A stretch of 64,000 nt of DNA. Source: Anaerolineales bacterium. Lineage in GTDB: Bacteria > Chloroflexota > Anaerolineae > 4572-78 > J111. Made by a program: the position numbers and the translations under genes. Positions 26,328 through 32,520 of this stretch are shown piece by piece (within the stretch, counting starts at the first letter, position 1; each line of letters starts with the position of its first letter). The stretch spans positions 1 through 64,000 of the forward strand of contig JACKAU010000003.1 of NCBI GenBank assembly GCA_020634855.1, in the 5' to 3' direction. Below the pieces are notes generated by a model, which had not been told where the DNA came from, made no database searches, and saw only the letters and a list, made by a program, of their open reading frames with translations.

Positions 26328-27731
26328 TTACGGGGCAATTCCCGACATTTGGGAGGCTTGCGTTAGAGCGACGGCAAAGGCCTCGACGTCTTGATCGACG
26401 ACAAAAATCGTGACCGCATCGTTTAAGGCTTGCTGGAAGTCAGCCGGGGCAGCAGCGCCGTGAACCACCGTCGGCACCAAGGCGTCCGCGCTAAAGGAGT
26501 CCATCGACCAGTTGTGGTACGGGCCGAACTTGGCTCGGTCGCAGTCGGTGCGGGCGCAAATAGACCCTTTCAGCGGGTTGAAGGCTTCCTGAGCTTCCTT
26601 GCTGCCCACTGTCCGCAGCCAGTCCTTGGTTGCTTCTTCATTGGGAGCGCCATTGGCCAAGACGAAACCGTCGGCCACGATCATAAATGAACCGTCTGTC
26701 CCCGGATGGCTGACCCAACCGAAATCGACATTGTCTTCCAAGCCGGCATTGACAAATTCGCCGTAGGCCCAGTCGCCCATCGAGTTGAAAGCGCAGCGCC
26801 CTTCGATCAAGGCTTTGACCGCCTGATCCCAGGACAAAGCCGAGTGGTCGTCGTTGATATAGGTGAGCATCCGGCCGTAGACTTCCATCGCTTGCTTGAC
26901 TTCGGGGCTGTCAAAGGCCACCGAGCCATCCCACAAGCCCTGATAACCTTCCGGTCCCAAAACGCCCAGCAGCGTGTTTTCAAAGAGTTCGGCGTTGGCC
27001 CAGATGCCGGAGTCGCCCACACACAAGGGGGTTACCCCAGCCGCTTTAAGCGTTTCGGCAATTTCAAAGAACTCGTCCACGCTCATGGTCTCGTTGACCG
27101 TGATACCGTTCTCTTCCAGCAGTTTCTTGTTGTACCAGAAGCCATTGCCCCGATGGACGCCGACCGTAACCAGGTACACATCATTATCAACGCTTTGCAT
27201 GTCGACCAGCGTCTGCGGTACCACATCCAACCAGCCCTCTTCTTTGTACAGATCGGTTACGGGCGCCACGAACTCCGGCTCAACGTACTGGCCAATCAAC
27301 TCAAAGCCGGGGTGAACCTGCCAGGTATCGGGCGGATCGCCGCCGGCCAGGCGGGTTTGGAGCACCGCCCGCGCGGCCGATCCGCCGCCGCCGGCCACCG
27401 TGGCATTGACAATCTCGACATCGGGGTTGCTGTCATTGAATGATTTGAAGAGCGCATCCAGAGCGGCGGCTTCACCACCGGATGTCCACCAGGAGAACAC
27501 CTCCAGTTTTCCGCTGGCGGGCGCGGCTTCCTCGGCCGGTTCTTCAACAGCCGCCGCTTCTTCAGCGGCCGGCTCTTCAGCGGCTGGTTCTTCAGCGGCT
27601 GGCTGCGCCGCTGCTTCTTGCTCTGCCGGAGCTGCGGGCGCGGGTGTTGGCGCTGTGCCGCAGGCTGCTACTAAAAGCGACAATGTAATCAATAAGCCCC
27701 AAACAATCAGGGTTCGTCTTCGAAACTCCAT
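26328..27731 (-). CDS. Sugar ABC transporter substrate-binding lipoprotein
   Basis: 467-residue family-1 extracellular solute-binding protein. The N-terminus is a lipoprotein signal with lipobox LLVAAC (Cys24). An Ala/Glu/Pro-rich tether of PAAEE repeats (about 38-72) follows, then the binding domains starting KLEVFSWWTSGGEAAAL, with RLAGGDPPDTWQVHPG and ALIEGRCAFNSMGDWAYGE, patterns of glucose/mannose-type binding proteins. It is anchored on the outer face of the membrane and delivers a sugar to the two permeases downstream. AAGGAGAAG precedes the start. The tether DNA is itself a short tandem repeat. The exact sugar is not predictable. Confidence 0.92.
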   Translation of the reverse strand: MEFRRRTLIVWGLLITLSLLVAACGTAPTPAPAAPAEQEAAAQPAAEEPAAEEPAAEEAAAVEEPAEEAAPASGKLEVFSWWTSGGEAAALDALFKSFNDSNPDVEIVNATVAGGGGSAARAVLQTRLAGGDPPDTWQVHPGFELIGQYVEPEFVAPVTDLYKEEGWLDVVPQTLVDMQSVDNDVYLVTVGVHRGNGFWYNKKLLEENGITVNETMSVDEFFEIAETLKAAGVTPLCVGDSGIWANAELFENTLLGVLGPEGYQGLWDGSVAFDSPEVKQAMEVYGRMLTYINDDHSALSWDQAVKALIEGRCAFNSMGDWAYGEFVNAGLEDNVDFGWVSHPGTDGSFMIVADGFVLANGAPNEEATKDWLRTVGSKEAQEAFNPLKGSICARTDCDRAKFGPYHNWSMDSFSADALVPTVVHGAAAPADFQQALNDAVTIFVVDQDVEAFAVALTQASQMSGIAP

Positions 27732-27863
27732 TTTCTTCTCCTTACTATGTTTAGGTTTTTCCTCTGATGAGGCTGCTCTGCCTGGCTAAAGGATGAGTTT
27801 TTGTCCATCATCTGAGAATTTGTTTGATAAAATTGAAACTTTAGACAAATCTCCGACATAGCT

Positions 27864-27990
27864 TATAATGTAAAATGACAGGGTAGGAGATACGCAGCCA
27901 AGCAAAAATGCATTTGGCCCATCTATGCCGTGTCGTCCAGAGGGGATACCGTACGCTTGCCAAAACCGCGGTATCTCCTTTCTTCTTTTT
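27864..27990 (+). ncRNA. Candidate small RNA with own promoter and intrinsic terminator
   Basis: On the plus strand, opposite to all neighbouring genes, a promoter-like pair TAGACA (27842-27847) and TATAAT (27864-27869) with 16-base spacing predicts a transcript from about 27876. It ends in a strong terminator: arms GGGGATACCG (27942-27951) and CGGTATCTCC (27969-27978), 10 pairs with one G-U, then TTTCTTCTTTTTT. Upstream, GGAGATAC (27886-27893) can pair with the same GTATCTCC used by the terminator, giving two mutually exclusive folds; a GCCAA...TTGGC hairpin lies between. No open frame is present. Known RNA families were not recognised. The rest of the gap 27732-28043 must also contain the minus-strand promoter of the binding-protein gene. 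Confidence 0.5.
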
Positions 27991-28043
27991 TATAAATGCT
28001 TAGCTTTTTTGATTTAAATCAACTCTTATAATCACCTCCCCAT

Positions 28044-29186
28044 TTATCTGACCTCAGCCACCGCTACCCAACGCCCCTCAGCGGAAGAGCGTTCAGCCGC
28101 AGCCATCACCTCTTGCACTTTAAGGCCGTCGCTCAGTGTCGGTGAACCGGGCCGACCATCTACAATCGCCTTGAGGAACTGGTATTGACATTCCGCGTGA
28201 GTGCGTACAAAGTTAGGCGACATCGACCAGTCCGGGGACTTGGCCCCGTCGTAATGCTGCACCGTCTCCAATTTGCGGAAGCCGCGCATTCCGCCCAGTG
28301 GCTGGCCAGGATCGCGCACGTCATAGACTTCCAGCCAGCTCGGATCTTCAGAGCGGAAGCGGATAGCGCCCTGGTCGCCGTAAATCTCAAACTGCATATC
28401 GTTCGTGACTCCGGTGCCCATCCGCGAGATTTCTACGTTCCCCAGCGTGCCGTTGGCCATACGCAACTGCATCAGCGCGATGTCGTCCACATCGACCGCC
28501 CCTTTTTCCACCGCGCCTTTGGCCACCGGCCGCTCTTTGATAAGCGTATCCAGCGTGGCCTGCACGCGGTCAAAGTCGCCCAGTAGGAAATAGAGGATAT
28601 CCAAAATGTGCGAGCCAAGGTCAAATAGCGCCCCTCCGCCAGAAATATCTTTGCGTAACCGCCACGAGAGCGGTTTTTGGGGGTCAATGTAACTGGAGCG
28701 GAAGTATCGACCTCGAAATGAGAAAACCCGTCCTACAAAGCCGGCATCCATAAGCTGCTTGGCGCGGCTAATAGCCGGGAAGAAGCGAAAGTTGAAGGTC
28801 ATTTGGCTTTTGACTCCCGTTTTTTCAACCGCCTCCACAATGCGCTGCCCTTCGGCCACATCCATCGCCAGCGGTTTTTCACAGTAAATGTGTTTACCTG
28901 CTGCGGCGGCAGCCGTAATGATCTCTTCATGTTTGTGATTAGGGACACAGATGTCGACCACATCAATATCGTCACGAGCCAGCAGTTCGTGGTAATCGGC
29001 TGTCCAGAAGTGGCAACCTATCTCTTGCGCGGCCTTTTGCGCCGTTTCTGAACGACTGGTGGCTACACCCACAAGGTTGATGGTATCGGCGGTCAGGCCA
29101 TAGTGGTAAGGGATATTGCGGTAGGCCATTACGTGAACCCGGCCAATGCCGCCGTAGCCGATCATCCCCACGCCAAGTTTTCTCAT
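28044..29186 (-). CDS. Gfo/Idh/MocA-family oxidoreductase
   Basis: 380-residue NAD(P)-dependent dehydrogenase of sugars, sugar acids or inositols. The Rossmann motif is MIGYGGIGRVHVMAYRN, and the family's catalytic EKP is in KHIYCEKPLAMDVAEG. The C-terminal beta-sheet domain includes ALFDLGSHILDILYFLLG, where the D-x-x-x-H-x-x-D pattern places the catalytic histidine. No secretion signal, so cytoplasmic. AGGAG lies ahead of the start; it follows the epimerase-like gene by 33 bases in the operon driven from the SorC promoter. The specific substrate cannot be assigned. Confidence 0.9.
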   Translation of the reverse strand: MRKLGVGMIGYGGIGRVHVMAYRNIPYHYGLTADTINLVGVATSRSETAQKAAQEIGCHFWTADYHELLARDDIDVVDICVPNHKHEEIITAAAAAGKHIYCEKPLAMDVAEGQRIVEAVEKTGVKSQMTFNFRFFPAISRAKQLMDAGFVGRVFSFRGRYFRSSYIDPQKPLSWRLRKDISGGGALFDLGSHILDILYFLLGDFDRVQATLDTLIKERPVAKGAVEKGAVDVDDIALMQLRMANGTLGNVEISRMGTGVTNDMQFEIYGDQGAIRFRSEDPSWLEVYDVRDPGQPLGGMRGFRKLETVQHYDGAKSPDWSMSPNFVRTHAECQYQFLKAIVDGRPGSPTLSDGLKVQEVMAAAERSSAEGRWVAVAEVR

Positions 29187-29219
29187 TAGTAACTCCTGTA
29201 CGAAAGAAACTGTTTAGCC

Positions 29220-30017
29220 CTATTTTATCAACCCGCTCTCAGTTCGATATTGGTCACTGGCTTCATCCATCATGGTCCGCAACTTTTTCACGGCGGCTTC
29301 AATTTGACCGGTGCCGGGCTGGAATTTACCGTCCGGCCCTTTCAACAACGGCGATGAAAATTCACCGACGGTCATGCCAACTTTGACAAAATCGGCCACG
29401 TTACCGGTATTCAGACCCCCATCTTCCATCAACTCAAGCTGCCCTTCCAGGCCGGCCTCGGAGATCATTTCATGCATCCGGCGAATGTTGCCGATCATAA
29501 TCGGGTCCATAGTGTGCGGGCTTTTGCCGCTTTCTTTCACCCAAAAATGGGCGCGGCTTTCATATTCAATGATGTCGATGTAGGGCAAAATATACTGTTC
29601 AAATGCGGTAATGGGCGTGCCTTGCCAGGCCCACACGCCCACTTTTAATTCCAAGGCGTCTTTGATGTAGGTAACGGCCTGGCTGGTCAGTTCGCCCATT
29701 GTTTCCAGGGGCAGCGTAATCATATCCACGCCCAGGTCGGCTAACTGTTTGAATACGTCGAAACTGGGGCGGACCATTTGTAGCTGGGCTTCGATTTCCA
29801 AGTTGGTGCTTTTACGCACCGCCTCAATGATATCGAAACCGCCCCGGGGCATGCCAAAGTCCATATATTTCCCGTCGCGGACCTCGATGTGCAGCCAATC
29901 GACGCCGGCGGCTTCCAGTTCCTGCACTTGCCCGCCCAGCACGGCATAATCGGCCCAAAACAGGCCAGCCGCAATTTTGCATTTTTGAGTCACTTTGCCA
30001 ATGGTGTTTTTTCTCAT
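29220..30017 (-). CDS. Ribulose-phosphate 3-epimerase-like TIM-barrel protein with altered metal ligands
   Basis: 265 residues, longer than the 220 usual for RPE/AlsE. The fold signature is visible: AGLFWADYAVLGGQVQELEA, DWLHIEVRDGKYMDFGMPRG, and the C-terminal MEDGGLNTGNV. In canonical epimerases four metal ligands are His-Asp-His-Asp (in xxHxDxMDG, HLMV and DGG). Here they read His (WLH), Glu (HIEV), Gln (EAQLQMV) and Asp (EDGG), so two of four differ, including the catalytic Asp. A 25-residue insert follows IDIIEYESRAHF. It may be a divergent epimerase, or an aldolase/isomerase on the same barrel. AAGGAG precedes the start. Confidence 0.75.
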   Translation of the reverse strand: MRKNTIGKVTQKCKIAAGLFWADYAVLGGQVQELEAAGVDWLHIEVRDGKYMDFGMPRGGFDIIEAVRKSTNLEIEAQLQMVRPSFDVFKQLADLGVDMITLPLETMGELTSQAVTYIKDALELKVGVWAWQGTPITAFEQYILPYIDIIEYESRAHFWVKESGKSPHTMDPIMIGNIRRMHEMISEAGLEGQLELMEDGGLNTGNVADFVKVGMTVGEFSSPLLKGPDGKFQPGTGQIEAAVKKLRTMMDEASDQYRTESGLIK

Positions 30018-30146
30018 TTGATTTAAAGCTCCTTAAAACATTTGATTAAGTTTTCAGAGTTTATGACGTTGGGTAAGTTAGGTGATGAGGATGAGATGGA
30101 TTGATTGGCTGGTCTTTTTCCCTTTTACCTTCCCTTTTCTCGTGCC

Positions 30147-31172
30147 TTACCCTCTGGTTTCAACAATAACTTTCATACTCTGCCCGGAGCGCATCAACTC
30201 GACGCCACGAGGTAACTCGGTTAGCGGCACGTGGTGGGTAATCAGCCGCGAGGGTTGCAGGCGGCCACCCTCCAGCAGTTGCACCGTTTGCACAAACGGT
30301 TTCAGGCCCACAAACGCGCCGTGCAGGTTGATATCGTAACGGGTAATCTGGTACTGGTTAATGGTTTGCTGATCGTGCGGACGCAGACCAAACAGCAATA
30401 CGTGGCCGCCGCGTCGCACCAGTTTAAGCGCCGCCGGCAACTGGTTACCCACGGCATCGACCACAATATCCGCGCCGATATTGGTAATATCCAGGACTGC
30501 ACCCGCCGGATCGGTTTCGGCGGCGTTGAGCGTTACATCCACGCCCAGTTGGCGGGCGAATTCCAGCCGGTTGGCAGCAATGTCAATAACGATAACCGGA
30601 CCCGCGCCCATTATGCGGTACGTTTCGGCAAAGAGCAGCCCCATCGGCCCGGCACCGATGATGGCTACGGCATCGCCGGGTTGCATCGGCGCGCGCGCCA
30701 CCGAGCCAACCACACATGACAGCGGCTCAAACAGGGCGGCATCATCTCGTGAAACCGCCGCATCAATTTTGTACAGGGCCTGCTGCGGAGCGCGTAGGTA
30801 TGGCGCGAATGCACCATCAATGGTCGTGCCGATGGTCTGGTAGTTGATGCACTGATTATCTAGCCCGCGGCGGCAGTAGACGCATTCGCCGCAGGTGAGG
30901 CGCGGGGCGATGACCACTCGATCGCCGGGCTTAAAATCGGAGACATCCTCGCCCACCTCGACCACTTGGCCGACGCCTTCGTGACCAATGATAATGTTGG
31001 GCCGAGCCTGGTGAGCGGGGGGAACCGCCAAAATGTTCAGATCGGTGCCGCAGATGCCGCAGGCTTCAACCTGAACAATAACATCCGTCGATTGGTCTAG
31101 TCGGGGCACAGGTCGTTCTTCGTATTCCAGCCGGCCTTGGCCTTTGAAGACCGGCACGTGCATCGTTTGCAT
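30147..31172 (-). CDS. Zinc-dependent medium-chain alcohol/polyol dehydrogenase
   Basis: 341-residue MDR dehydrogenase. Catalytic zinc ligands are the Cys in ACGICGTDL and the His-Glu of GHEGVG; the structural zinc site is CGECVYCRRGLDNQC. The nucleotide-binding motif is AIIGAGPMGLLF, and VIDIAANRLEFA suggests NAD preference from the Asp after the second strand. The family includes sorbitol, threonine and L-iditol dehydrogenases. GGAGA lies 9 bases before the start. It sits directly after the SorC regulator (22-base gap), so it probably oxidises the sugar alcohol sensed by that regulator, an inference from position. Confidence 0.92.
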   Translation of the reverse strand: MQTMHVPVFKGQGRLEYEERPVPRLDQSTDVIVQVEACGICGTDLNILAVPPAHQARPNIIIGHEGVGQVVEVGEDVSDFKPGDRVVIAPRLTCGECVYCRRGLDNQCINYQTIGTTIDGAFAPYLRAPQQALYKIDAAVSRDDAALFEPLSCVVGSVARAPMQPGDAVAIIGAGPMGLLFAETYRIMGAGPVIVIDIAANRLEFARQLGVDVTLNAAETDPAGAVLDITNIGADIVVDAVGNQLPAALKLVRRGGHVLLFGLRPHDQQTINQYQITRYDINLHGAFVGLKPFVQTVQLLEGGRLQPSRLITHHVPLTELPRGVELMRSGQSMKVIVETRG

Positions 31173-31194
31173 AGGAGTAGTCTCCGTTTATCTG

Positions 31195-32166
31195 TTAGTC
31201 CAATAACCCCATAGATTCTTTATAGTGATCCAACACTTCTCTGGCGGTTTGATCGTCAGTAACCAACACTTTAAGCGCGCCAGTACGTAATGCCCCCGAG
31301 ATAGCGGCTACTTTCTGCTGCCCAGCCGCCACAGCGATCACCATTGGGACGCGGCGTAAATCGTCAATGCTCACGCCGATGACTTGTTGGTTGTATGGAC
31401 TGGGGTATGGATGGCCGGATTTGGTAAAGATCTGCCCGGCCAACTCGCCGACGGCCCCATCGTGCATCAAATCGGACAGCCGTTCAGAAGTCATAAAACC
31501 GCCCTGTACAAAACGAGACTTGCCGGGATCGAGATTGCCGATGCCCAACAAAGCCATATCCGCCTGAGCGGCGGCGGTGAGCGTGTGTTTGATATCCGTC
31601 TGGTTTCGCAGCACGGCTGCGGCTTCGACGCTGTTGGCGATGAGGGGCGAGGAGAGGTACAGCACTTCCCCTCCCAATTTCTGGGCCAGTTGGCGGGCAA
31701 TAGCCGCACTGTCCAAGTCGTGGAGAGCTAAGGGAATGCTGCCCGTGGCCTGGGCCACGCGCACGTGGGCTTGAAAATCGGGGCTAACGGCGTTGATGAC
31801 TTCATAAGTAGAGCTACCCATGCAGATAGCCAAGGTCATGCCATCTTGCAGAGTCTGCTCCAAATACTGGGCGCCTAATTGGCCGAGCCGGCGCAAGAGA
31901 GGATTTCCGTTGGGGCTGCTGGTTTTAAGAACTAAGGCATCTTTGAGACCGGCGGCCTGCTTTAAGGCTTGTTCGAGTTGGGATTGGCGCTCGATGGGCC
32001 AGCTAATCCGGATTTGAACCACTCCGGCAGCTTTAGCTTCTTTGAGCAGGCGATAAACCTTAACCCGCGACAGGTCCAGTTTCTTACCAATCTCATTTTG
32101 GGTCATCTCCTGCTCGTAGTACATCGATGCCACTTGAGCCAAGAGAAAGTGGTGGTTGCTATCCAT
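31195..32166 (-). CDS. SorC/DeoR-type sugar-binding transcriptional regulator
   Basis: 323-residue cytoplasmic regulator. The N-terminal helix-turn-helix is YYEQEMTQNEIGKKLDLSRVKVYRLLKEA (about 17-45). The remainder is the SorC/DeoR-type effector domain that binds a phosphorylated sugar: TLAICMGSSTYEVINAV, ADMALLGIGNLDPG, and GVSIDDLRRVPMVIAVAAG. The start is ATG 32166 (MDSNHHFLLAQ), matching family N-termini; the in-frame codon at 32202 lies inside the operator-like palindrome. It heads the minus-strand island and presumably controls it, and its own promoter (32222-32250) overlaps repeated ATGCACAT sequences. Confidence 0.9.
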   Translation of the reverse strand: MDSNHHFLLAQVASMYYEQEMTQNEIGKKLDLSRVKVYRLLKEAKAAGVVQIRISWPIERQSQLEQALKQAAGLKDALVLKTSSPNGNPLLRRLGQLGAQYLEQTLQDGMTLAICMGSSTYEVINAVSPDFQAHVRVAQATGSIPLALHDLDSAAIARQLAQKLGGEVLYLSSPLIANSVEAAAVLRNQTDIKHTLTAAAQADMALLGIGNLDPGKSRFVQGGFMTSERLSDLMHDGAVGELAGQIFTKSGHPYPSPYNQQVIGVSIDDLRRVPMVIAVAAGQQKVAAISGALRTGALKVLVTDDQTAREVLDHYKESMGLLD

Positions 32167-32187
32167 TAGAAATGCTCGCCGTCGAAC

Positions 32188-32250
32188 TGTGCAAATGCAC
32201 ATTAAATGTTCTTATGCACATATAATATCACATTTTGTGGGGTTTGTCAA
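32188..32250 (-). promoter_or_regulatory. Sigma-70 promoter and candidate SorC operator
   Basis: On the minus strand TTGACA (plus 32245-32250) is followed after exactly 17 bases by TATTAT (plus 32222-32227). Overlapping or just downstream are the palindrome TGTGCA-AA-TGCACA (32188-32201) and two direct copies of ATGCACAT (32195-32202 and 32215-32222) 20 bases apart, i.e. two helical turns. The spacing and palindrome suit binding of an oligomeric regulator. Promoter near-consensus; operator role inferred. Confidence 0.7.
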
Positions 32251-32300
32251 CGGGTAATTTATCAATCTCCACGCTTTTTGGTTTCTTTTTGGAAGTCAAT

Positions 32301-32473
32301 TATAATCTTAGCCAGAAGTTCGACCCCTGAAATGAAAACGTTATCTTGGTTCGTAGTTAGCCCTTTGGTCGTTTGACGCATTAACCCTGCCATGGTTGTC
32401 TAGAAATGGCTACCGGATTTATCAGTAAATTTCCGTCAGGGCTTAGGACACGTTAAAGCGCGTACTACGAACC
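32301..32473 (+). promoter_or_regulatory. Promoter and 126-base structured leader or MITE before the flavin oxidase
   Basis: A TATAAT box lies at 32301-32306 with a weak TTGGTT 17 bases upstream. Downstream, GGTTCGTAGT (32348-32357) and ACTACGAACC (32464-32473) are perfect 10-bp inverted repeats enclosing smaller stems, e.g. GCCAT/ATGGC, AGCCCT/AGGGCT and ATTTA/TAAAT. As RNA this is a closed multibranch structure about 47 bases before the start codon; as DNA it looks like a miniature inverted-repeat element. No known riboswitch class recognised. Confidence 0.45.
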
Positions 32474-32520
32474 TTACTATCAAGGGAGTCGCTCTTAAGC
32501 AGACAAGCCTCGGAATCTAA

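Noticed and set aside
26706..27443. 245-codon open frame on the plus strand opposite the binding protein
   Set aside because: Antisense to a well-conserved lipoprotein; no ribosome binding site and no family resemblance.
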